From Pseudomonas sp. ATCC PTA-122608 (GTDB lineage Bacteria > Pseudomonadota > Gammaproteobacteria > Pseudomonadales > Pseudomonadaceae), in NCBI RefSeq assembly GCF_001952855.1, contig NZ_LPNO01000054.1, positions 139,124-203,123 of the forward strand: a stretch of DNA of 64,000 nucleotides, written 5' to 3'. The position numbers and the translations under genes are program-made. Positions 52,720 through 61,354 of this stretch are shown here, piece after piece (the first letter of the stretch is position 1; every line of letters begins with the position of its first letter). The notes beneath the pieces were generated by a model that ran no database searches, was not told where the DNA came from, and saw nothing but the letters and a program-made list of their open reading frames with translations.

Positions 52720-53262
52720 TCAGAACTTGATGAAATGCTTGCGGTAATGCTGCAGCTCGGCAATCGACTCGCGAATATCGTCCAGCGCCAGGTGGGTGCT
52801 GCCTTTATGGAAGCTGTCTTTGACTTCCGGCGCCCAGCGCGCGGCCAGTTCCTTCAAGGTCGACACGTCCAGGTTGCGGTAGTGGAAGTAGCTTTCCAGC
52901 GCTTTCATGTGGGTATAAAGAAAGCGGCGGTCCTGGCAAATGCTGTTGCCGCAGATCGGCGACTTGCCCTTGGGCACCCACTTTTCCAGGAAGGCGATGG
53001 TTTGCGCTTCAGCCTCGGCCATGCTCACGCGGCTGTCACGCACGCGCTGGGTCAGGCCCGAGTTGCCGTGGGTGCGGGTGTTCCACTCGTCCATGGTGGC
53101 CAACACAGCATCGCTGTGGTGAATGGCAATCACCGGACCTTCGGCCAAGGTGTTGAGGTTGCTGTCGGTGACAATGGTCGCCATCTCGATGATGACGTCG
53201 GTGTCAGGGTTCAGACCGGTCATTTCCAGATCGATCCAAATCAGGTTCTGTGGGTTTTGCAT
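52720..53262 (-). CDS. orn: Oligoribonuclease Orn
   Basis: DEDDh exonuclease that degrades di- to pentanucleotides, including pGpG from cyclic-di-GMP. It has 180 aa with LIWIDLEMTGL near residues 8-18, the second Asp in KGSTHLALDDIRESI. The ATG at 53262 begins the family N-terminus. It is divergent from rsgA with about 106 bases between. Confidence 0.96.
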   Translation of the reverse strand: MQNPQNLIWIDLEMTGLNPDTDVIIEMATIVTDSNLNTLAEGPVIAIHHSDAVLATMDEWNTRTHGNSGLTQRVRDSRVSMAEAEAQTIAFLEKWVPKGKSPICGNSICQDRRFLYTHMKALESYFHYRNLDVSTLKELAARWAPEVKDSFHKGSTHLALDDIRESIAELQHYRKHFIKF

Positions 53263-53368
53263 GTCGTGGTTCCTTGGCACCTTGGCGTAGCTGCGCAGTT
53301 TAGCAGGCAGGGCGTGCTAGACTCGCGACCGTTTTACCTAACCTTTGCATTATCGACACGGAACACCA

Positions 53369-54400
53369 ATGGCCAAACGCCAGCTCAACCGTCGCCAAAA
53401 CTGGCGCATCGAAAAGATTCAGGGCGAACGCGCTGCCCGCGCCGCCAAACGTGAGTCCTCCGCCGTGGAAGCGCTTGAGGGCGGCGACCTGGGCCCCGAG
53501 CAAACGGGGCTGGTGATCGCGCACTTCGGTGTGCAGGTCGAAGTCGAGGCCACAGAAGGCGACCACGCCGGCCAGGTATTCCGTTGCCACTTGCGCGCGA
53601 ACCTGCCTGCGCTGGTGACCGGCGACCGGGTGGTATGGCGTGCTGGCAACCAGGGCATCGGCGTCATCGTCGCCCAGTTGCCGCGAACCACCGAACTGCG
53701 TCGCCCCGACAGCCGTGGCCAGCTCAAGCCGGTGGCGGCCAACGTCGACATGATCGTCATCGTCTTCGCGCCACTGCCCGAGCCCCATGCCAACCTGATC
53801 GACCGCTACCTCGTAGCCGCCGAACATGCCGGCATTCGCCCGCTGTTGCTGCTGAACAAATTCGACCTGATCGACGAGCAGAACGCCCCGGCGCTCAACG
53901 CGCTGCTGGCGGTGTACCGCACCCTCGGCTACCCGGTGCTGGAAGTCTCGGCGCATCACGGCAATGGCATGGAGCAATTGCAGACTGAACTGGATGGACG
54001 CATCAGCGTGTTCGTCGGCCAGTCGGGTGTGGGCAAGTCGTCCCTGGTCAACAGCCTGTTGCCGGAAGTCGAAACCCGTGTGGGTCCATTGTCGGAGCTG
54101 TCCGGCCAGGGCACCCACACCACCACCACGGCACGGTTGTTCCACTTCCCGGGCGGCGGTGAACTGATCGACTCCCCGGGTATTCGTGAATTCGGCCTGG
54201 GCCATGTGAGCCGTGCCGATGTTGAAGCGGGTTTTATCGAGTTCAACGACTTGATCGGCACCTGCCGCTTCCGCGACTGCAAACATGACCGCGAGCCGGG
54301 TTGCGCCCTCCTCAAGGCACTGGAAGACGGCCGCGTGCAGCAGCAGCGGATGAACAGCTATCGCTCGATCATCGCCAGCTTGCCCGAGACCAGCTATTAA
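53369..54400 (+). CDS. rsgA: Ribosome small-subunit GTPase RsgA
   Basis: Circularly permuted GTPase that checks late 30S assembly. It has 343 aa: N-terminal OB fold, then LLNKFDLID near 163, GQSGVGKSS near 217, DSPGIREFGLGHV, and a C-terminal zinc site (CRFRDCKHDREPGC near 300). The start MAKRQLNRRQ is basic as usual. Confidence 0.96.
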   Translation: MAKRQLNRRQNWRIEKIQGERAARAAKRESSAVEALEGGDLGPEQTGLVIAHFGVQVEVEATEGDHAGQVFRCHLRANLPALVTGDRVVWRAGNQGIGVIVAQLPRTTELRRPDSRGQLKPVAANVDMIVIVFAPLPEPHANLIDRYLVAAEHAGIRPLLLLNKFDLIDEQNAPALNALLAVYRTLGYPVLEVSAHHGNGMEQLQTELDGRISVFVGQSGVGKSSLVNSLLPEVETRVGPLSELSGQGTHTTTTARLFHFPGGGELIDSPGIREFGLGHVSRADVEAGFIEFNDLIGTCRFRDCKHDREPGCALLKALEDGRVQQQRMNSYRSIIASLPETSY

Positions 54401-54402
54401 CA

Positions 54403-54503
54403 GGTAGGAGCGAGCTTGCTCGCGAAAAGCGTGAGGGCGCCGCGTGCATTCAGAGAGCACGCGTCATCGTTAACGTCCATCGCGAGCAAGCTCGCTCCTA
54501 CAG
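54403..54503. repeat. REPIN (GGAGCGAGC type) after rsgA
   Basis: Inverted REP pair starting 2 bases after the rsgA stop, followed by a separate terminator hairpin. Confidence 0.85.
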
Positions 54504-54517
54504 GATGTAGCAGATAC

Positions 54518-54545
54518 AAAAGGCCGCGATCATCGCGGCCTTTTT
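54518..54545. terminator. Bidirectional terminator between rsgA and motB
   Basis: AAAAGGCCGCGAT...ATCGCGGCCTTTTT: 12-bp stem with A and T flanks, so it works for both convergent genes. Confidence 0.92.
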
Positions 54546-54554
54546 GTGTCCGGC

Positions 54555-55577
54555 TTACGAGCCAGTGGCAGGTTGAGTCGGATCCTTCATTCCACCGTCA
54601 TCAAACAGGTTCAGCTTCTGCCGCAGCTCATGGGCCGGCAACGGCTCCTGCTCGGGCGGCAGTGCGTTCGGGTCTGCCGGCACTTCGCCCGGCGCACCGT
54701 CACCCGGGGTCGGTACCGGCGTCGTGACGGGCGGGTCACCTTCAATCGCACGCTGGGCCTTTTTGGTCAGCACGACGATATCAATGCGTCGGTTGATCGG
54801 GTTGAACGGGTCCTTCGGATCAAACAGCTGCGAGGAAGCAAACCCCACCACCCGTGCCACTTGCGGGTCCGGATAGCTACCCGCGACCAGTGCACGACGC
54901 GCGGCATTGGCCCGGTTGGCCGAGAGCTCCCAGTTACCGAAGTCGCCCTGCCCTGCATATGGCTTGGCGTCGGTGTGGCCACTGATGCTGATCTTGTTCG
55001 GCACGGCCTTGATGGTGTCGGCCATGGCCAGCAGGATGTCTTCAAAGTACGGCTTCAACCGCGCGCTGCCAGAGTCGAACATCGGCCGGTTGGCGGCGTC
55101 CGTGATCTGGATACGCAAGCCATCTGGCGTGATTTCGAAGGAAATCTGGTCCTTGAACTTCAGCAGTTGCGGGTTTTCCTCAACCTTGGTTTGCAGCTCT
55201 TGCAGCAACAGCTCGAGGCGTTCCTGCTCAACCTGATCAGCCATGGCCTCGACGGTATCGCGCTCGATCGGAATTTTTTCCTGAGGCGAGTCGGTCTTGA
55301 TTTCAGGATTGATGGTGCGCTCGGGCGCCAGTTGCGGCGAACCACCGAGGTCGATCACAAAAGGCGTGCCGCTCTCGGAGAAACCGATGGGGTCCTTGAA
55401 GTAACCGGCGATGGCGATCTTCTGTTCCGGCGTGGCGGTGGACATCAGCCACAGCACCAGGAAGAACGCCATCATCGCCGTCGCAAAGTCGGCGAAGGCG
55501 ATTTTCCAGGCGCCGCCATGGTGCCCCGCAGCGAAGCGCTTGACGCGCTTGATGATGATCGGCTGGTTGTTTTCCAT
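54555..55577 (-). CDS. motB: Flagellar motor protein MotB
   Basis: Stator component anchored to peptidoglycan. It has 340 aa with a single helix near residues 27-47 that carries the proton-carrying Asp30 (IAFADFATAMMAF), a linker, and an OmpA-like domain (ISGHTDAKPYAGQGDFGNWE, LSANRANAARRAL). A Pro/Gly-rich C-tail follows. motA lies 3 bp upstream. A plug region (FKDPIGFSESG) follows the helix. Confidence 0.96.
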   Translation of the reverse strand: MENNQPIIIKRVKRFAAGHHGGAWKIAFADFATAMMAFFLVLWLMSTATPEQKIAIAGYFKDPIGFSESGTPFVIDLGGSPQLAPERTINPEIKTDSPQEKIPIERDTVEAMADQVEQERLELLLQELQTKVEENPQLLKFKDQISFEITPDGLRIQITDAANRPMFDSGSARLKPYFEDILLAMADTIKAVPNKISISGHTDAKPYAGQGDFGNWELSANRANAARRALVAGSYPDPQVARVVGFASSQLFDPKDPFNPINRRIDIVVLTKKAQRAIEGDPPVTTPVPTPGDGAPGEVPADPNALPPEQEPLPAHELRQKLNLFDDGGMKDPTQPATGS

Positions 55578-55580
55578 GGC

Positions 55581-56432
55581 TTAGCGACCGCGAACCGCTT
55601 GTTCCAGCTCAGCGAAGCTTGGACGGTGCTTCGGATACAGAACCTTGCGCCCGAACTCCACCGCCAGCGAAGGCGGCATGCCGGAAGCCGAAGCCACCAG
55701 GCACGCCTTGATCGCTTCGTACAGATTCACTTCTTCCTTGGCATCGTGGGCCAGGGAAGTGGCCAGCGGGCCGAAGAAACCATAGGCCGCGAGAATACCG
55801 AAGAAGGTACCCACAAGTGCCGCACCCACGTGCATGCCGATGGCCTTCTGGTCGCCTTCGCCGAGGGAGGCCATGGTCACCACGATCCCGAGAACCGCCG
55901 CAACAATACCGAAACCGGGCATGCCATCGGCGATGCCGGTCACGGCGTGGGAAGGGTGTTCCAGCTCTTCCTTGAGGCTGAACAGTTCCATGTCGAACAG
56001 GCCTTCCAGCTCATGGGGCGCCATGTTGCCGGACGACATGATGCGCAGGTAATCGCAGATGTAGGCGGTCATGCGCTCGTCTTTGAGCACCGCCGGGTAC
56101 TTGGCGAAAATCGGGCTCGCCGAAGCGTCCTCGATGTCGCCTTCGATGGCCATCATGCCTTCGCGGCGGCTCTTGTTGAGGATCTCGTAGATCAACCCCA
56201 GCACTTCCAGGTAGAAGGTGTGGGAGAAGCGCGAGCTGAACATGCCCAGCGACTTCTTGATCACGTGCATGGTCATGTAGCCAGGGTTGGCTTGCAGGAA
56301 TGCACCGAACGCCGCACCGCCGATAATCAGCACTTCGAAGGGCTGGATCAGCGCCGCAATCTTGCCGTGGGAAAGGACGTATCCGCCGAGCACGCTCGCG
56401 ATGACGACGATGATGCCGATAATTTTAGCCAT
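55581..56432 (-). CDS. motA: Flagellar motor protein MotA
   Basis: Stator proton-channel subunit. It has 283 aa, four membrane helices and the cytoplasmic loop with charged residues. N-terminal MAKIIGIIVVIASVLGGYVL and PGFGIVAAVLGIVVTM are family features. Co-transcribed with motB. A sigma-28 (FliA)-type -10 element lies 68 bases upstream. Confidence 0.96.
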   Translation of the reverse strand: MAKIIGIIVVIASVLGGYVLSHGKIAALIQPFEVLIIGGAAFGAFLQANPGYMTMHVIKKSLGMFSSRFSHTFYLEVLGLIYEILNKSRREGMMAIEGDIEDASASPIFAKYPAVLKDERMTAYICDYLRIMSSGNMAPHELEGLFDMELFSLKEELEHPSHAVTGIADGMPGFGIVAAVLGIVVTMASLGEGDQKAIGMHVGAALVGTFFGILAAYGFFGPLATSLAHDAKEEVNLYEAIKACLVASASGMPPSLAVEFGRKVLYPKHRPSFAELEQAVRGR

Positions 56433-56499
56433 AGGGGATGAGTACTTGCGCCGTCGGGTTCAGGGTCATATTCGCAAGAGTTGAAAACTCTTGTTCTAC

Positions 56500-56507
56500 T
56501 TATCGGC
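56500..56507 (-). promoter_or_regulatory. Sigma-28 (FliA)-type -10 element of motAB
   Basis: GCCGATAA on the minus strand is the exact FliA -10 sequence. The -35 position about 15 bases upstream reads CTATA, only a partial match to TAAAG. It lies 68 bases before motA. Confidence 0.5.
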
Positions 56508-56598
56508 AAATCTGCGCCAGACTATAGCTCGTTATGGCGAAAAACCAGTTCGGCCCGTCCCGGGCGTGTTGACCGCAAGTGATGATCGCGCCCCAATC

Positions 56599-58134
56599 AT
56601 GGCAAATGAAACGACAGTCCCACCTCAAAAACCCACGACGCTGGCCGCTTGGATAAAGCGTCTGGACGATGTGCTCTTGCCTGTTCCACAGGCGAGCCAC
56701 GACCGGGTCTGCAAGGCCATCGGCGACAACCGTAGTTCGTTGCGCGATATTGCGGAGCTGATGCAGAACAGCCCGGCACTGGTCCTCAGCGTGATGCGCG
56801 AGGCGAATAACCAGGCCCACGGCAGCCTGGCGGAACCGGCGGAAAACCTCGAAGTGGCGATCAATCGCCTCGGCCTCAAACGCACCGAGGAACTGCTGTC
56901 GCGCTTGCCTTCAGTGCCACTGAATGAAATCCCCGTGGCCCTGCGCCAATTGCAGATGATCAGCCAGCACGCCTCGCAACAAGCCAGCGGGCTCTTCGCC
57001 AGCCGCCTGGCGCGGCTGTGGCAGGACATCCACTGGGGCAGCCTGCTGTTTCTTTCGCCGCTGTGGCCGATGGCGATTGCGTACCCCAAGCTGTTGGAAG
57101 AATGGGAGCTGCGGGTGATTCACAAGGGCGAATCGGCCCGCACAGTCGAACAGGAGTTATTCGGCGTACGCCTGCTGGACCTGTGCCTGGGATTGACCGA
57201 GGCCTGGCGCCTGCCGATATGGGTGTCCCAGGGTTATACGTTGCTGCTGAAGGAACGGCGTTTGCTGGCCAAGGCGCTGCGCATCGCCCGCGAAGACGAG
57301 CCGTTGCGCCAACAGCAGTTGCTGGATGCCGACCCGAACCTGCGCCGCTGGCTGAATCAGCCGGCGAATACCGTGCTGTTGGCCAACGGCCTGGCGCTGG
57401 CGGCGCAGGAGTCGTGGACCTGCCCGCACACCCAACGCTGGCAATACCTGACCGCGCTTTACCTGCAACAACCGCTGGCCGAGGTGCAACAACAGTCTCA
57501 CCAACACGCGGCGATCAGTGCCCGCAACACCCTCATGCGCGACCTGTGGCACCCGGCGTTGTCGTTGATCTGGCCCTGGGATGTGCAGCGCGTTCACCAC
57601 GGGTTGCTGCCGGCACCGCCGCCCACTGCCGAATCCCTGGCGATCTGGCGCAAGCGCTGCACCGAATTGCTGGTAGAGCCGAGCCGCTTTGCCAACGCCA
57701 TGCACCTGACCACCTGCGCCAAGGAAGCCCTCGTGGCCTGCGGCATGCAACGTGTGATGTTGCTGATGGCGGACAAGACCCTGAGCGCCTTGCGGGTGCA
57801 TCAAGTCGACGGCCTGCCCAAGGACGCCGACCACCTGAGCCTCGACGCGACACAAAGTACCCTGCTGCAACGCCTGCTGGCCAAGTCCGCCCAGGTGCGC
57901 CTCAACCCCGACAACCATGCTCAGTTCTCGGCACTCCTGCCTGCGCAACTGCGCCGCCTGTTCAAGGGCGAACATCTGCTGCTGCGCTCCCTGAGTTGCA
58001 ATGGCCGGGTGGTGATGCTGATGGTGGCCGACCAGGGCGGCGGGCCGTTCTCGGAAACCACCGTGCAGGCCTTCGGCAAAACTGCCCAATGCATCGAAAA
58101 GGCCCTGCACAGCTTTACCAACCGCAGCGCCTGA
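56599..58134 (+). CDS. HDOD-domain protein
   Basis: A 511-aa cytoplasmic protein. Residues ~30-250 match the HDOD domain (LPVPQASHDRVCKAIGDNRSS, then LAELMQNSPALVLSVMREAN-like IAELMQNSPALVLSVMREAN), a catalytically inactive HD relative seen in signalling. The C-terminal half has no motif I recognise; it may be GAF-like. The ATG at 56599 is a best guess; the frame opens earlier. It is divergent from motAB, so a role in motility or signalling is possible. Confidence 0.8.
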   Translation: MANETTVPPQKPTTLAAWIKRLDDVLLPVPQASHDRVCKAIGDNRSSLRDIAELMQNSPALVLSVMREANNQAHGSLAEPAENLEVAINRLGLKRTEELLSRLPSVPLNEIPVALRQLQMISQHASQQASGLFASRLARLWQDIHWGSLLFLSPLWPMAIAYPKLLEEWELRVIHKGESARTVEQELFGVRLLDLCLGLTEAWRLPIWVSQGYTLLLKERRLLAKALRIAREDEPLRQQQLLDADPNLRRWLNQPANTVLLANGLALAAQESWTCPHTQRWQYLTALYLQQPLAEVQQQSHQHAAISARNTLMRDLWHPALSLIWPWDVQRVHHGLLPAPPPTAESLAIWRKRCTELLVEPSRFANAMHLTTCAKEALVACGMQRVMLLMADKTLSALRVHQVDGLPKDADHLSLDATQSTLLQRLLAKSAQVRLNPDNHAQFSALLPAQLRRLFKGEHLLLRSLSCNGRVVMLMVADQGGGPFSETTVQAFGKTAQCIEKALHSFTNRSA

Positions 58135-58192
58135 AGCTTGCGCTACAATCGCCCTCCTTTAGCGCCCAATTTTTATGCCCAGGAGACCTCAC

Positions 58193-59008
58193 ATGCCTGA
58201 CTTCTCTGGCTTGCCGCTGGTTATCGAGGCCAGCGACCTGCTCGGTCGCCTTGATGCAGAACACCTGATTCTGGTGGACCTCACCAGCGCCGCGCGTTAC
58301 GCCGAAGGGCATATCCCCGGCGCACGCTTTGTCGACCCCAAGCGCACCCAACTGGGACAGGCGCCAGCGCCGGGCCTGCTGCCGGGCAAGGCTGATCTGG
58401 AAAAGCTGTTCGGCGAACTGGGCCACACCCCGGATGCCACCTACGTGGTGTACGACGACGAAGGCGGCGGCTGGGCCGGGCGATTCATCTGGATGCTCGA
58501 CGTCATCGGCCACAAGAAATACCACTACCTCGACGGCGGCCTGCTGGCGTGGCTGGAAGAAAAACACCCCGTGTCCACCGAGGTACCGGCCAGCGCCGGC
58601 GGCCCGGTCAGCCTGACGTTGCATGAAGAACCCACCGCCACCCGCGAGTACCTGCAAAGCCGCCTCGGCGCTGCCGACCTGGGCATCTGGGATGCTCGCG
58701 GCCCGCTGGAATACTCCGGGGAGAAAGTCCTCGCGGCCAAGGGTGGACACATCCCGGGCGCGGTGAACTTCGAATGGACCGCCGGCATGGACAAGGCCCG
58801 CCAACTGCGCATCCGCCGCGACATGCCGCAGATCCTCGAAGACCTAGGGCTGACCAAGGACAAAGAAATCATCACCCACTGCCAGACTCACCACCGTTCT
58901 GGCTTCACCTACCTGGTGGCCAAGGCGCTCGGTTATCCGCGAGTCAAAGGTTATGCCGGTTCCTGGGGCGAATGGGGCAACCACCCCGACACCCCCGTTG
59001 AGATTTAA
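58193..59008 (+). CDS. rhdA: Thiosulfate sulfurtransferase (rhodanese) RhdA
   Basis: Two-domain rhodanese that moves sulfane sulfur to cyanide or thiols. It has 271 aa: an inactive N-terminal domain and a C-terminal domain with active-site loop CQTHHRSG near residue 230. CQTHHR is the same loop as in Azotobacter vinelandii RhdA. The ATG at 58193 has AGGAGA upstream. psd follows after 16 bases. Confidence 0.93.
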   Translation: MPDFSGLPLVIEASDLLGRLDAEHLILVDLTSAARYAEGHIPGARFVDPKRTQLGQAPAPGLLPGKADLEKLFGELGHTPDATYVVYDDEGGGWAGRFIWMLDVIGHKKYHYLDGGLLAWLEEKHPVSTEVPASAGGPVSLTLHEEPTATREYLQSRLGAADLGIWDARGPLEYSGEKVLAAKGGHIPGAVNFEWTAGMDKARQLRIRRDMPQILEDLGLTKDKEIITHCQTHHRSGFTYLVAKALGYPRVKGYAGSWGEWGNHPDTPVEI

Positions 59009-59024
59009 GGTTTAAGGACAGTTA

Positions 59025-59885
59025 ATGAAAAAGCAGTTGTTCATCCTCAGCCAGTACTTGCTGCCCCATCACCTGCTGTCGCGTCTGGCCGGCTGCATTG
59101 CCGAATGCCGCGTGCGCTGGTTCAAGAATGCGTTCACCACGTGGTTCGCCAAGCGCTATCAAGTGGACATGTCCCAGGCCCTGGTTGAAGACGTGACCGC
59201 TTACGAGCACTTCAACGCCTTCTTCACCCGCGCCCTGAAAGACGGCGCACGCCCGCTGGATCAAACTCCAGGTGCGGTGTTGAGCCCGGCCGATGGCGCC
59301 GTCAGCCAGTTGGGCCCGATTGAACATGGTCGGGTGTTCCAGGCCAAGGGCCACAGCTTCAGCGTGCTGGAATTGCTCGGTGGCGATTCGGCGGTGGCTG
59401 CGCCATTCATGGGCGGTGATTTCGCCACGGTCTACCTGTCGCCGAAGGACTACCACCGGGTGCACATGCCACTGGCCGGCACCCTGCGGGAAATGGTCTA
59501 CATCCCTGGCCGCATCTTCTCGGTGAACCAGACCACCGCCGAAAACGTGCCAGAGCTGTTTGCACGTAACGAGCGTGTTGCCTGCATTTTCGACACCGAA
59601 CGTGGCCCGATGGCTGTGGTGTTGGTGGGTGCAATGATCGTGGCGTCGATTGAAACCGTATGGGCCGGCCTGGTTACACCGCCGAAGCGCGAACTGAAAA
59701 CCTTCCGCTACGACGAAGCTGCACGCGGGCCGATCCATCTGGAAAAAGGCGCGGAGCTGGGACGCTTCAAGTTGGGTTCGACGGCAATCGTGCTGTTTGG
59801 GCCGGACCAGGTGACATGGTCGGCAGAAATGCGCGCGGGGACGCCGGTGCAGATGGGCCAGGGCATGGGTTTACCGAAAGCCTGA
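59025..59885 (+). CDS. psd: Phosphatidylserine decarboxylase proenzyme Psd
   Basis: Membrane-associated pyruvoyl enzyme that makes phosphatidylethanolamine. It has 286 aa, cleaves itself at LGST near residue 251 so that the Ser becomes pyruvate. The Asp of SPADGAVSQLG and the His of YHRVHMPL form the catalytic site. It follows rhdA closely. Confidence 0.96.
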   Translation: MKKQLFILSQYLLPHHLLSRLAGCIAECRVRWFKNAFTTWFAKRYQVDMSQALVEDVTAYEHFNAFFTRALKDGARPLDQTPGAVLSPADGAVSQLGPIEHGRVFQAKGHSFSVLELLGGDSAVAAPFMGGDFATVYLSPKDYHRVHMPLAGTLREMVYIPGRIFSVNQTTAENVPELFARNERVACIFDTERGPMAVVLVGAMIVASIETVWAGLVTPPKRELKTFRYDEAARGPIHLEKGAELGRFKLGSTAIVLFGPDQVTWSAEMRAGTPVQMGQGMGLPKA

Positions 59886-59892
59886 CCTAACG

Positions 59893-60003
59893 AGCATTCC
59901 CACGCTCCGCGTGGGAATGCATCCCGGGACGCTCCGCGTCCCAACCTCAAAATCGGACGCGGAGCGTCCAGGGCGGCGTTCCCACGCAGAGCGTGGGAAC
60001 GAT
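59893..60003. repeat. Long inverted repeat, GTTCCCACGCTCCGCGTGGG family
   Basis: Second copy of the family at 14033-14153. Nested dyads (CCCACGCTCCGCGTGGG, GGGACGC...GCGTCC) lie between convergent psd (+) and serB (-). It fills the gap almost exactly, 7 bases after psd and 2 before the serB stop. Confidence 0.8.
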
Positions 60004-60005
60004 CT

Positions 60006-61220
60006 TCAGAGCTGACCGTCGCGGTCGCGGAAGCCCAACAGGTACAACACGCCATCCAGCCCCAAGGTTGAAATCGCCTGTTTGGCCGATTGCTTGACCA
60101 GCGGCTTGGCACGAAACGCCACACCCAACCCGGCAATCGCCAGCATCGGCAAGTCATTCGCCCCGTCGCCGACCGCAATGGTCTGCTCCAGACGCAATCC
60201 TTCCTTGTGTGCCAATTCCCGCAGCAAGTCAGCTTTACGCTGTGCGTCGACAATCGGCTCCACCGCCACGCCCGTCACCTTGCCGTCCACCACTTCCAGC
60301 TCGTTGGCGAACACATAGTCGATACCCAGCTTGACCTGCAATTGCTTGGCAAAGTAGGTGAAGCCGCCGGACAGAATCGCAGTCTTGTAGCCCAGGCGCT
60401 TGAGTTCGGCGAACAGGGTTTCGGCGCCTTCGGTCAGTCGCAGGGAAGCACCGATGGAGTCCAGCACACTCACATCCAGGCCCTTGAGCAGCGCCAGGCG
60501 CTCCTTGAAGCTGGCACGGAAATCCAGCTCACCGGCCATGGCGCGCTCGGTGATTTCCGAGACTTGCTCACCGACACCGGCAGCCTTGGCCAACTCGTCG
60601 ATGACTTCGGCTTCGATCAGCGTCGAATCCATGTCGAACACCGCCAGGCGGCGATTGCGACGGAACAGCGAATCTTCCTGGAAGGCGATATCGACATTCA
60701 GCTCCTGGGCAACGCTCAGGAATTCGGCACGCAGGGCCTGAGGATCTGCCGGCTCACCGCGTACGGAGAACTCAATGCAGCCCTTGCCCTTGTCCGCTGG
60801 CGTGTCCAATGGCATGCGACCCGACAGACGGTCAATATGGTCGATATTCAAACCATACTGAGCCGTGATCGAACTGACACGCTGCAATTGCTCGGCCGTC
60901 ACCTTGCGGGTCAACAGCGTCACGATATGGCGTTTTTTGCCCTGGCCGGCCACCCAGCTCTGGTAATCCTCTTCGGACACCGGGGTGAAACGCACCTGTT
61001 GATCGAGCTTATACGCCGTAAACAGGATGTCCTTGAGCACGGACGAGGCTTGCTCGGTGCTGGGAATTTCCACCAGGATGCCGAACGACAGCGTGTCGTG
61101 AATCACCGCCTGGCCGATGTCGAGAATGTTCACACCACCCTGGGCCAGAACACCGGTAATGGCTGCGGTGAGACCCGGACGGTCTTCACCTGTGATGTTA
61201 ATCAGGACAATTTCGCGCAA
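60006..61220 (-). CDS. serB: Phosphoserine phosphatase SerB
   Basis: Last step of serine synthesis. It has 404 aa: two N-terminal ACT domains (REIVLINITGEDRPGLTAAI; KRHIVTLLTRKVTAEQL) and a HAD phosphatase with DMDSTLIEAEVIDELA near residue 197, and GDGANDLPML. Divergent from the YtjB-like gene, as serB is in E. coli. Confidence 0.96.
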   Translation of the reverse strand: MREIVLINITGEDRPGLTAAITGVLAQGGVNILDIGQAVIHDTLSFGILVEIPSTEQASSVLKDILFTAYKLDQQVRFTPVSEEDYQSWVAGQGKKRHIVTLLTRKVTAEQLQRVSSITAQYGLNIDHIDRLSGRMPLDTPADKGKGCIEFSVRGEPADPQALRAEFLSVAQELNVDIAFQEDSLFRRNRRLAVFDMDSTLIEAEVIDELAKAAGVGEQVSEITERAMAGELDFRASFKERLALLKGLDVSVLDSIGASLRLTEGAETLFAELKRLGYKTAILSGGFTYFAKQLQVKLGIDYVFANELEVVDGKVTGVAVEPIVDAQRKADLLRELAHKEGLRLEQTIAVGDGANDLPMLAIAGLGVAFRAKPLVKQSAKQAISTLGLDGVLYLLGFRDRDGQL

Positions 61221-61354
61221 AGCGCACCCCCGAGCTGGAAAAAAACCGCATTCTACCCACTTTCAGTGACCATCGGGCACAGCCAGCGCTTTGCCGGTCT
61301 TGGGCCTGTCGCTATACTGCGCGTCAACTTCACGGACTAAAGAGCCGAGCTTAA

